A DNA stretch of 64,000 bases from Tridacna crocea (taxonomy: Eukaryota > Mollusca > Bivalvia > Cardiida > Cardiidae): positions 43,104,427 to 43,168,426 of the forward strand of contig OX031065.1 of the NCBI GenBank assembly GCA_943736015.1, read 5' to 3'. The notes under the pieces were generated by a model, which worked only from the letters and a program-made list of their open reading frames with translations, was not told where the DNA came from and made no database searches. Shown piece after piece: positions 55,262 through 64,000 of this stretch. The stretch's first letter is position 1, and each line of letters starts with the position of its first letter. The position numbers were made by a program, and so were the translations under genes.

Positions 55262-55800
55262 TAGCTTGCCTGTTTTCAAAGTAAACATTAAGGTATCGTG
55301 ATAGCCCTCTCTTGGTTGCTGTCTGTGTTGTCATGGTGCAAAATCTTTGACATTTTGTAATATCTCTGCCTCATCTCAACACATCAACTTGAAATTTGGA
55401 ATAATTGCTCACTATTTAACCCTTTCCCATACGATAAATCTTAGACTGGTCCAAGTTGAAAGAGTTTGCAGATAACAATGTAAAATTTAATGAAAATGGT
55501 AGAAAGTTCTCAAAAAGGGTAGAAAACACTGGGAAAAGGAGAAATTGCTCGTTACAAGCAATTTCTCCTTTTCCCAGTGTTTTCAAAAGACTTGTACTGC
55601 AGACACGTGAAAACCAGGGCTTGTTTGGGAAAGGGTTAAAGAGCAACCTGTGTGACAAGGGCAGATCACTATGAAAGTGTTTTTGTCCAAATTATGCCCC
55701 TTTCTCGACTTAGAATATTGGCTCACTATCCAGTACCCTATAGCCCAGCATTTGCACCCTCATGCGGTGCTCTTATTTGTCTGTAATCACCTGCGTACAA
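55262..55800 (+). repeat. TAGCTTGCCTGTTTTC-family repeat with a MITE inserted
   Basis: It begins CTAGCTTGCCTGTTTTCAAAG and has TTGACATTTTGTAATATCTC. It is interrupted at 55416-55639 by a MITE and resumes with AGAGCAACCTGTGTGACAAG and ATTATGCCCCTTTCTCGACTT. Without the MITE and one TTAA, the junction reads CACTATTTAAAGAGCAACC, a clean empty-site prediction. Another copy of this family is at about 55985-56255. Confidence 0.55.
55416..55639. mobile_element. TTAA palindromic MITE copy with clean TTAA target
   Basis: The ends are CCCTTTCCCATACGATAAAT and, from the right, CCCTTTCCCAAACAAGCCC. The stem is GAAAACACTGGGAAAAGGAG / CTCCTTTTCCCAGTGTTTTC. The target in the flanking repeat is a single TTAA. 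Confidence 0.8.
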
Positions 55801-56259
55801 AAACAGTATCTTTTTGTATCTCTGCTTCAACTGAACATATCTACTCGAGCCTTATAATGGTTCTTTACTAAAAAAACAGGAATCTGGACAATTAGGGTAG
55901 ATGACTAGAAACTAGAGTTATGCCCCTTTTTTGAAGGCAGTGCTTTTATAGCAGTTTGTCTCTAATGAAATATTTTCTTGGGTTTTTTTAGCTTCAATGT
56001 CACCAAGAAAGAGTTGACTTATTATCATAGCCAGGTAGTTGTTGTCATCATCATTGTGCAAAATCTTTAGCATGTTGTAATAGCTCTGCTTCCTCTCAAA
56101 ATATAAATTTGAAATGTATGTTCCATCAAAAGGTCAGCACGTGTGATAAGGGCTGATAACTCCAGAAGCATTTTTTTTACAGAATTATACTTGAACTTTG
56201 GCACTTGCAGGCAGTGCTCTTTGTTGTGCTTCTTGTTCAACTGACTCTCTTAGTACTTC

Positions 56260-56487
56260 TTAACTCTTTCTCAAACAATCCTGGGTTTTAACGTCCCTAA
56301 TAGAGAAAGCTTTGGAAAACGTTGAGGGAAAAGAAGAAAATGCTGGTAACCAGCATTTTGTCCTTTTTCCTCATTGTTTTCTACACTATAACATACTAAA
56401 ATTATGTTTTAAGTAAGTTTATTTTATCTTCTGCAACAGCTTTCAACTTGAACCAGTCTAAATTTTTGTCATCTAGGAAAGGGTTAA
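56260..56487. mobile_element. TTAA palindromic MITE copy (reverse orientation)
   Basis: It is bounded by TTAA with left CTCTTTCTCAAACAATCCTG and right TTTTGTCATCTAGGAAAGGG. The stem is GAAAACGTTGAGGGAAAAGA / TCCTTTTTCCTCATTGTTTTC. Confidence 0.74.
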
Positions 56488-56711
56488 TGACTAAGCTGTA
56501 ATTCAAAAATTACTGATAGCAATGTAACTACTTTGGGAGCTTCAGCAATCATGAATAAGTATTAAGAGTCAGTTAAACAAGAACAACAACAACAAAGAGC
56601 CCAGCCTGCGGTAACAAAACAGTTACGGTACATTATCAACAATTTGGGGATTATTTGACTGTGCAACATACATTGCATTATTGTTATTCATCTTTGCCCA
56701 TATGGAGGTTC

Positions 56712-56906
56712 TTAACCCTTTATCAATTGATCCCAGGTTTTTACAACCCTAACAGAGAAAGCTTTGGAAAACATTGAGAGAAAAAGAAAATACTAGAAAC
56801 CTATTGTAGAAAAAAATGTCATGTTTTGGATGACACTTACCTTAGTTTTCTACAGCTGGTTTCAATCAAGACAAGACTAAAATTTTGTTGTCTGGTAAAG
56901 GGTTAA
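56712..56906. mobile_element. TTAA palindromic MITE copy with deleted core (reverse orientation)
   Basis: TTAA is at both edges. The ends are CCCTTTATCAATTGATCCC and, from the right, CCCTTTACCAGACAACAAAA. The second palindrome arm is degraded. Confidence 0.7.
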
Positions 56907-57072
56907 ACATCCTTTCGAAACCCTAAACATTTTCATGAATTTTTGGATTTTCTTACAGTTAATCCAAATCCTGCTGTCTTCTGGTGTTTATTGGACTTGT
57001 AGTTGTCATTATCAATTTTTTTAACATGCAATGAAAAACTATCAAGGCATTGTAAATAGTTAAGCAAGTTGA

Positions 57073-57300
57073 ACTTGACCCTTTATCAGACAACAAAATT
57101 TTAGACTGGTCCAAATTCAAAGCTGTTACAGATTACAAATTAGATGTGGCGTAAAAGGGAATTTTAGTCAAAAGGGGAAGAAAATTTGTGGGAAATGGAG
57201 AAAATGCTGATTAACAGCATTTTCTTCTTTTCCCTCAATGTTTTCTAAGCTTTCTCTATTAGGATTGTAAAAACTTGGGATTGTTTTGGAAATGGTCAAG
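57073..57300. mobile_element. TTAA palindromic MITE, terminal TTAA lost
   Basis: The left end is TTGACCCTTTATCAGACAAC, with ACTGGTCCAAATTCAAAGC. The right end is GGGATTGTTTTGGAAATGG. The core palindrome AATGCTGATTAACAGCATTTTC is intact. Confidence 0.68.
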
Positions 57301-57639
57301 ACAGCTATTGTTGGCTTAATTGGGCTCTGTGTTTAAGCTATAAGATCAACCTACATGTATAGTATGGCTTATTTCTTTTCAACTAAGTCCTGTATTGGAA
57401 TCAAACTTTTTACAACTCTTGTACTTATCACAAAATATCAAGGGCATCTAGGGATTCAATAGCTGGTCCCCGAAATTTAATGAAAAGATAAGCATGTAGT
57501 CTTCACTGACACCTCTTTGCAATCAAATTGGTCTTTGACATCTGTTATCATGATGTCTTATATGGAAGAGATAGGTCTGTATGCTGATAAACTTAGAAGG
57601 CTTTAACCTCACAATGTGATACGGATAAAAGCTTAAGTG

Positions 57640-58195
57640 ACCCCAGAAGAGTATTTGGACAAGAAACCCCATATTGTATCTCTCGTAAGAAATCTTGATG
57701 TAACCCCATATAGGTTAACTAGACAAATGAGAAAAAACCCCGTAATGATTATAGGCATATTACCCCACAATGTGCCTCCTGTCTGTACGTCCGTCCGTTC
57801 GTCCGTAAACTTTTTCTTTAAAAAACTTCTCTTCAGAAACTATTGACTGGATTTTTACCAAATTTCACAGGAATGTTTCTTAGGTGGTCCTCTTTCAAAT
57901 TCCTTCAAATAATTGTGTTCCATGAATAATTCTAGTTGCCATGGCAACCAATATAAAAAACCTTTAAAAATCTTCTCCTCCCCAACCGCTAATTGGATAG
58001 CATTATTTTTTTGCAGGAATGTTCCTTAGATAGAGGTTTACAGAATTCCTTAAAAAAAATAAAGATCCGTCAAAAAATATGGCTTTTATGGGAGACTCAT
58101 TTTCCTTTTATGGTATAAAGTAAAATCTTTGAAAAATTTCTTCTCTCAAACTACTTGTTTTGATTTCATTGTTGTATTGCAGGTTAGTTCCTATG
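57640..58195 (+). repeat. Repeat related to hairpin-ended elements, with X-box palindrome
   Basis: It contains a GTCCGTCCGTTCGTCCG run at 57791-57807, followed by unit sequence (CTTCTCTTCAGAAACTATTG, GGAATGTTTCTTAGGTGGTCC) like that around 4380-4440 and 61550-61620. The X-box-like palindrome is at 57935-57948. Ends cannot be fixed. Confidence 0.45.
57935..57948. promoter_or_regulatory. RFX X-box-like palindrome inside repeat
   Basis: GTTGCCATGGCAAC, identical to those at 4317, 35752 and 40850. Confidence 0.4.
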
Positions 58196-58203
58196 GTAGT
58201 AAG

Positions 58204-58427
58204 TCTGTACTATACAATCCTGACTTTTAACCACCCTAAAGAAGAAGTCTTTGGAAAACACTCTTGGAAAAGGAGAAAATGCTGGTAATCAGCATTTTCT
58301 CCTTTTCCCTCAGTGTTTTCTACTCTATCAAAGACAGAAATCATCATTTCATCAATGTTGAATTTGTTGTCTGCAAATGCTTTCAGTTTGGTCACATCCC
58401 AAATTTTGTCGTTTGGTAAAGAGTTAA
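58204..58427. mobile_element. TTAA palindromic MITE copy (reverse orientation)
   Basis: The left terminus is worn (CTGTACTATACAATCCTG). The right is TTTTGTCGTTTGGTAAAGAG-TTAA. The stem is GAAAACACTCTTGGAAAAGG / CCTTTTCCCTCAGTGTTTTC with AATGCTGGTAATCAGCATT at the centre. Confidence 0.72.
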
Positions 58428-58574
58428 AGATGGTTGCTTTACATAATCTATAATCCTTTTCATATAAAACAAGAGAACCTCTGCACTTTGATTAGTTCTG
58501 GTAAAGGTTTGTTGACCTACTGGTGACCTGGTACAAAGAGGGACAGGGCTTTACTGTTGTGATAAGGCATTTTG

Positions 58575-58774
58575 TTATCCAATCAAACTGATCCCTGACA
58601 AAGAAGACTTTAGAAAACATTGTGGGAAAAGGAGAAAATGCTGGTAACCTTTTCCCACAATGTTATCTACCCTTCACAAAACAACTTTCAAATTTTCAGT
58701 CACTTCTATTTTTTCATCTACAAATCTTTTCCATTTGGACAACCCTAAAATGTTGTCGTTTGGTAATGAGTTAA
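58575..58774. mobile_element. TTAA palindromic MITE copy, left-truncated and core-deleted
   Basis: AAGAAGACTTTAGAAAACATTG and GGGAAAAGGAGAAAATGCTG are followed directly by CCTTTTCCCACAATGTTATC. The right end is TGTCGTTTGGTAATGAG-TTAA. A further left-half fragment of the family (CTGGCCATAATTGAAAGATG, GCAGACAACATAAT) follows to about 58890. Confidence 0.65.
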
Positions 58775-58887
58775 CTATAACCAGAAGACAAAATTTTTAT
58801 AACTGGCCATAATTGAAAGATGTTGCAGACAACATAATATATTAATATATCTCCAAATTAGTAAAACTTGTATCAAAAAGGGTAGAA

Positions 58888-60965
58888 ACAAGAGATGTTT
58901 GTAAAACATGTATGCCCCCCAATGGCATCCAATGTGATTATAAACTCTTACGTTCAAAGTGTAAAAACGAACAAAGGGTAATTACTCAAAAATTATTAAT
59001 GATAAAATTAACAATTCTTGGGCACTGCACTTCCCATTTATGTGAACTATCAACTTTTAAAGTTTCATGATTTTACCTCACATACTTTTTGAGTTATGCT
59101 CCGGAAAAGAAATAAGTATGAAAATTATCAAAAGGCAGTAATTGCAAAAATATAATGGGCAGATTTATGGTTCTTGTGCAATGCACTTCTCCTGAATAAG
59201 ATCTATCCACATATAAAGTTTCAAGATGATACCTGAAAAACCTTTTGAGTTATGCTCTGGACAAAAATTAAGTATGAAAATCAACAAAGGGCAATAACTC
59301 CAAAAATATAATGGGCAGAGTTATGGTTCTTGTGCACTGCATTTCTCCTTCATAAGGTTAATCCACCTATGAGGTTTCAAGGTGATACCTGAAATACTTT
59401 TTCAGTTATGCTTCAGACAAAAATTAACTATGAAAATCAACAAAGGGCAATAACTCCAAAAATATGATGGGCAGAGTTATGGTACTTGTGCACTGCACTT
59501 CTCCTTAGTGAGATCTATCCACCTATGAGGTTCTAAGATGATACCTGAAATACTTTTAGAGTTATGCTCCGGACAAAAATTAAATATGAAAATCAACAAA
59601 GGGTAATAACTCCAAAAATATGATGGGCAGAGTTATGGTACTTGTGCACTGCACTTCTCCTTAATCAGATCTATCCACCTATGTAGTTTCAAGATGATAC
59701 CTGAAATACTTTTTGAGTTATGCTCCGGACAAAAATTAAAGTCTGAAAATAAATAAAGGGCAATAACTCCAAAAATATGATAGGCAAAGTTATGGTTCTT
59801 GTGCACTGCACTTCTCCTTAATCAGATCTATTCACATATGAGGTTTCAAGGTGATACCTGAAATACTTTTAGAGTTATGCTACGGACAAAAATTAAATAT
59901 GAAAATCAACAAAGGGCAATAACTCCAAAAATATGATTGGCAGAGTTATGGTACTTGTGCACTGCACTTCTCCTTAATGAGATCTATCTACCTATTAAGT
60001 TTCAAGGTGATACCTAAAATACTTTTTGAGTTATGCTCCGGACAAAAATTAAGTAATGAATGAATGAATGGTGTTTTATGGCCCGTCGACAACTTAGGTC
60101 ATATTGGGCGCACTTACTTAGTAAACAATAATGTGAGGTGAAAATAACATACATGTGCAACAACATATGACAAACATGATAAATGAGGAATGGATGAAAC
60201 ACAAAATGATGCCCCTTTTGTCGCCTTTTATGACATGCATGCTGTCACTTTTGTTCCGCCAGATGAAATGGCAGATGAGACGATCGCGGGACTGCAGTGG
60301 TTTATTCTTATACCCCCGATTAAACCACACGGGGTCCCACAGGCCAACTGATTCCCATTCCAAACCCTATTTACATAAAGAAAAAAAATATAGGATTTGG
60401 AATAAGAACTACCCAGCCTGCTGCAATCCTGCGAATTACGAGGAAAGCAGCCGTTTGTCTCTAATTTTTGTCGCCTTCTACGACATGCCATAGAGAAAGG
60501 CCGAGGTCCTATTCTATAAAGTAAAAAATCCCCGGGACCCCACGGGGACAAAAATTAAGTATGAAAATCAACAAAGGGCAATAACTCCAAAAGTATGAGG
60601 GACAGAGTTATGGTTCTTGTACACTGCACTTCTCCTTAATGAGATCTATCCACCTATGTAGTTTCAAGATGATACCTGAAATAGTTTTTGAATTATGCTC
60701 CGGACAAAAATTAAGTATGAAAATCAACAAAGGGCAATAACTCCAAAAATATGATGGGCAGAGTTATGGTTCTTGTGCACTGCACTTCTCCTTAATCAGA
60801 TCTATCCACCCATGAAGTTTCAAGATGATACCTGAAAGACTTTTTGAGTTATGCTCCGGACAAACATGTGGTCTACGGACCGACCGACCAACAGACCGAC
60901 CGATGGACTGACCGACAAGTGCAAAGCAATATACCCCCATTTCTTCGAAAGGGGGGCATAATTAT
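58888..60965 (+). mobile_element. Element with about eleven tandem ~157-bp monomers and hairpin-like ends
   Basis: It starts ACAAGAGATGTTTGTAAAAC followed by ATGTATGCCCCCC and ends ACCCCCATTTCTTCGAAAGG-GGGGCAT, whose CCCCC...GGGGG arms pair. Monomers contain GACAAAAATTAAGTATGAAA, ATCAACAAAGGGCAATAACTC, CAGAGTTATGGTTCTTGTGC and TTTTGAGTTATGCTCCG. A GACCGACCGACC-type run (60886-60920) precedes the end, as GACGACGG does in the 20-22 kb element. A retroposon (60056-60545) is inserted within one monomer. Confidence 0.65.
60056..60545 (-). mobile_element. 490-bp retroposon (SINE-like) with perfect 16-bp target duplication
   Basis: GGACAAAAATTAAGTA occurs at 60040-60055 and again at 60546-60561. 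On the minus strand the element begins CCCCGTGGGGTCCCGGGG and ends in (CATT)n after GGGCCATAAAACACCATTC. A simple-repeat tail with a long target duplication is the mark of LINE-mandated insertion. Open frames of 107 and 112 codons on opposite strands are not conserved coding. No clear Pol III box is seen. Confidence 0.72.
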
Positions 60966-61499
60966 TGTGTAAAACTAAGAAAATGCAGGTTACTTTTATT
61001 TTCTTCTTTTCTCACAATTTTTTTCATAGCTTTTTTTTCTTTAGTGACCTAAAATGCTGGAATGAATGGTAATTGTTAAAAACTTCTCTTCACTGTTACA
61101 GAAAAACCAGGCCTGTGGAGCGATACAGGCGCTCAAGCGCCTCTAGTTAACAACATATCTTTACTTTTAGAAAGAATTACTGTAAAGAACTTTTTTTGGT
61201 TGAACTGTATTACCTATTTTGAATCAGCTTGCTTGCACTTACCATCTGAAAAGCTGCGGTACATTTTGGGTACTATTGTTCACGCATGACAAGTTTAATC
61301 TTTTGATATCAGTTACTTCTTAGTGCTCTTAATCGTCAAATCTTTACCCAATGACAACAAATTAGAATCCTGGGACGCAGTAGCATAAGTTTTGGGAGTC
61401 CTGCTTCCCAATTTCTGTGTGCGAGATGCAGAAAATGTGCATCCGTTAAAACCCTGCCTAGGTCATATGGTTTCAGATAAGAAAAATTTTCAATATTTT

Positions 61500-61690
61500 T
61501 CAGTTTTGTTGCCATAGCAACCGGAATTTTTGAAGGAATCAAATTCTTTCAAGGAATTCTGAAGAGAACCACACCAGGATCATTTCTGAGAAGTTTCATC
61601 AAAATTGGATAGATAGTTTCAGAGAAGATGTTTGAAATAAAAGTAAACGCACGCTCCGATGCATGCACACACACACGGACCATAACATAA
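61500..61690 (+). repeat. Fragment of hairpin-ended element unit with X-box variant
   Basis: GTTGCCATAGCAAC (61508-61521) differs from the other palindromes by one base. It is followed by GGAATTTTTGAAGGAATCAA and AAGTTTCATCAAAATTGG as in the units at 4330-4430 and 40870-40960. A short (AC)n is at about 61663. Confidence 0.45.
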
Positions 61691-61724
61691 GCCCAAAAAA
61701 TAAAACTGAATCCAAATTGGAATA

Positions 61725-63510
61725 TCATCTCTTTTGATGTATCGGAACTAGTTGAAAACGTGCTACGAGCACGACTACTGTACTTGAAGGACAGATACAT
61801 TGGGCACTTGTCCACAGATATTGGGTTCTGAGTTGCAGACAGTCTATGGAAACTATATAGTTAACTACCCAGTAAGTGTAAACATGCCCTTCATGACAAC
61901 AGGCTACAGTGTGCCTTCGCACGTTAGAATTACAAAGGGGACAATGACCACTGCATATGATTCCAACGCTAGTTGGACAGCATTCACCAGCTCAGCGTAG
62001 CCAATCTTTGCTATCACCCCAGATGCCACCGCCAAGGAAACAAGAAAGCATCAGGACCCTATGACGAGATGAGGAACATAGGGCTAACCAATAAGTGCTT
62101 TTACAAAGGATTTATAGTGAACATTCAGTGATATCAAGAAAAGAACTTTAGTGGACCTTTTTGTAGTTTAAACTTATGGATTCATTATTTTTACTTCATA
62201 TATAACATTTAATTACCTAAAGTACTTGTTTAAATGATTCTTTAAATTTTGTTTCCTTTTTCTAAATATATTCATTTTCAGTAAATATCTATCCTTTTAC
62301 CAGACTTTCACCTTCATGTTGCTTAAAGACATTTCAAAATTGAAAGATCTTTACAAAGAGGGTAGGTATGTAAAACAAGTGAACTCTGCAAGTAGGTTTC
62401 TTTTGATACGACTTGTATGCTAGGTCTGCAGCGTGCCTGGAACATTGTCAGCATGTGGGCGGTTCAAGTGACCTTAACTCGATGTTTATTTCTCCAGCTA
62501 GCGTATAAGGTGAAGGCACGGTAGAAATGCGGCTTTCTTTTCTCGTTATTCTTGTCGTTCGCTTTGGGTTTTGATATAAGACAGGTGAAAATTAATGTTG
62601 AAAATTAAAAATGTAGAAAATAGGTATTGACTTAAATTATTTTCCCTCGTTATGCCACAGTATGTGTGCAGAAATCAAAATGAACATCAAGGATGCTGCA
62701 AAGCTAATGCCTTTATTTAAAAACTACCTCTCTGCTCTGATAGACATCATTGACAGGAGGTTGAAGTTCTGAAGTTTTGGAGGCTTTCAGTATATTTGAC
62801 CCAGGGCCGAACTGAAGGACTATGGAAACCAACAATTATAACTTCTGAACGATCTTGTTTTCAATGATAACCAGGAAAAGTTGGACAGACTCCACTACCA
62901 GTGGCATGGATTGAAATTTTGTGCAAGAGATGTGATTCAGCTAAACATGCCAGAGGCAAATAAGTAAGCAGGAGAGAAGGAAACAACCACAGAATTGCGA
63001 ATTCTCCAACTACTTAACCATACTGTTTTAAAGGAGCAATAATCAGGAACTTCTATGTATTGTTGAAGTTATAGTTTCATTGCTAGTATCAAATTCATGG
63101 CCTGAAGGAGAAGCAAGTACACTGAAAGCTTTAAGAACTCATTTTAGGAATTGCCTTAGTACTGCCATGCTCGAAAGCTTGCTCCACTAACAGCATCAAT
63201 GTGCCTGATCCATGCATTAAGCAGGGCAAGAAGATTGTCATTAACTGTAAAATTCTGGCTGCAAAAAACAAAAACAGGAAGAGAGCTGCCAAAGTGTAAG
63301 CCTGTACCTCTTGGAGCAGAAGCAACCACATCTATTACCATGGGTGATGGTGGAAGATGCAGGGGTAAAAACTGAGCAAATAACTTTTAGACGAAGCAAA
63401 CTTTCAGTCAGTACTTCATGCTGCAGCAAAGAGTCTGAACTTTGACAATTATAGTGATGATGAAGAGGAAGATTGTAATGATGATAATAATTATATTTCT
63501 AATTTCTAAA
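61725..63510 (+). pseudogene. Decayed hAT-like transposase (several stops and frameshifts)
   Basis: Coherent protein pieces occur in changing + frames. They are LVENVLRARLLYLKDRYIG (about 61748), MNIKDAAKLMPLFKNYLSAL followed by IIDRRLK (62682-62770), ELKDYGNQQ and LDRLHYQWHGLKFCARDV (62810-62950), ALRTHFRNCLSTAMLESLLH (63122-63190), and an acidic tail (YSDDEEEDCNDDNN, 63450-63492). The fourth piece resembles the hAT C-terminal dimerisation motif (K/R-T-x-x-R-x-x-x-x-x-x-R-L-x-x-L). Stops separate the pieces, so no working protein is possible. The hAT label is tentative. Confidence 0.35.
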
Positions 63511-63514
63511 GAGT

Positions 63515-64000
63515 TTGCTGAACATTCATTGCATTAATTTCATGCTTGCTTCATGCTCCAGCAAACCCCCATGCCTTTTACTGTAAACTTTAAATGAAAC
63601 CCTGATACAGGTGGCAATTCTTTACCATCTTACCAAAAAAAAAAAAAACTAAAATGGTAAACAGTAACTGTTTTTGAAAATAAAACTTTTTTCCAAAATG
63701 TTGTCATAGCTTTTATTGCTCGGTATAGATTTATAAAACTCAGGAATGTATGCTGTTAGATAAAATTCAAGTTTCAAGACATTAATAAAACATACTGAGA
63801 GAAACTCTTTTCCATCTTCTCAAAAAAAACTCAATTTGAACTAAATTGGTAAAGACTTAAAGAAAAGAATATTGTTTTACCTTTTCTTATCAATGTTTGT
63901 AATAGCTTTCTTCTTCACTGTCCTTACCACTCAAAACTGAGGAAAAATTCAAGCTATTAGACCCTGAAAAAAAACACCAAATACCAAAAAGAAATGGTAA
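63515..64000. other. Geneless right edge
   Basis: AT-rich sequence without recognised coding or repeat ends. A polyA run (A13) is at about 63636. Words such as TTACCATCTTACCAAAAAAA, CCATCTTCTCAAAAAAAACTC and AAATGGTAAA recur loosely at 63630, 63815 and 63985 and hint at a diverged tandem repeat. Confidence 0.35.

Noticed and set aside
60155-60551. Opposed frames of 112 and 107 codons
   Set aside because: They lie inside a retroposon with target duplication; no conserved protein features.

Overview
The window looks like AT-rich nuclear DNA from a bivalve-like mollusc or other lophotrochozoan. Introns are spliced with GT-AG borders. There are tRNA-derived SINE-like repeats, one with a 3' end of the kind seen in molluscan SINEs. 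Arrays of ~145-160 bp monomers sit inside hairpin-ended elements, and small inverted-repeat transposons are extremely dense. Genes are sparse. No intact tRNA or rRNA gene and no prokaryotic-style operon or CRISPR array is visible.

The main gene is on the + strand at about 17.1-28.6 kb. Five exons (17101-18167, 18922-19042, 20173-20302, 24183-24301, 28013-28603) join in frame into about 675 codons. The product has a C2HC zinc finger, a long helical region, and then the signature boxes of a tyrosine recombinase split over all five exons: Arg in a KRRSGE box, a beta-hairpin Lys, an LRKYMAT box, and an LGH...HYR box with the candidate nucleophile Tyr. It ends in an acidic linker and a SANT/Myb-like domain. 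This architecture resembles Crypton-like or domesticated recombinases. Two more last exons with the same SANT-like domain and strand lie at 5171-5376 and 48977-49399, the latter frameshifted in an A9 run. The spacing is about 23 and 21 kb, which suggests a tandem gene family.

Almost everything else is transposon-derived. (1) About 30 copies or relics of one ~220-230 bp MITE family, with TTAA target sites, CCC(T)TT-type ends and a long central palindrome. (2) A 2.76 kb piggyBac element (30452-33208), nearly intact, with TTAA on both sides and one frameshift in the transposase; a piggyBac-like relic also lies at the left edge. (3) Four elements with CARGGTT-type ends and 5-7 bp target duplications (410-1232, 24602-26719, 29972-33544, 39086-41968). 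(4) Two hAT-like elements with 8 bp duplications (25304-26471, 38739-42901). (5) A TA-flanked pogo-like element just after the recombinase stop codon. (6) Hairpin-ended elements with tandem monomers, probably Helentron/HINE-like (2.8-4.7, 7.7-9.0, 20.4-22.4, 35.6-36.4, 37.1-43.0, 39.5-41.1, 44.3-45.7 and 58.9-61.0 kb). (7) Several SINE-like elements, a 450 bp fold-back palindrome (34603-35053) and a 1.9 kb inverted-repeat element rich in TCCGTA (10903-12791).

Nested insertions give a relative order of events. Examples are a MITE split by a CARGGTT element that itself holds a hAT; a CARGGTT element holding piggyBac, which holds a SINE; and a tandem-monomer element split by a hAT that holds a CARGGTT element, which holds another tandem-monomer element. 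All calls come from reading the sequence; no database search was run.
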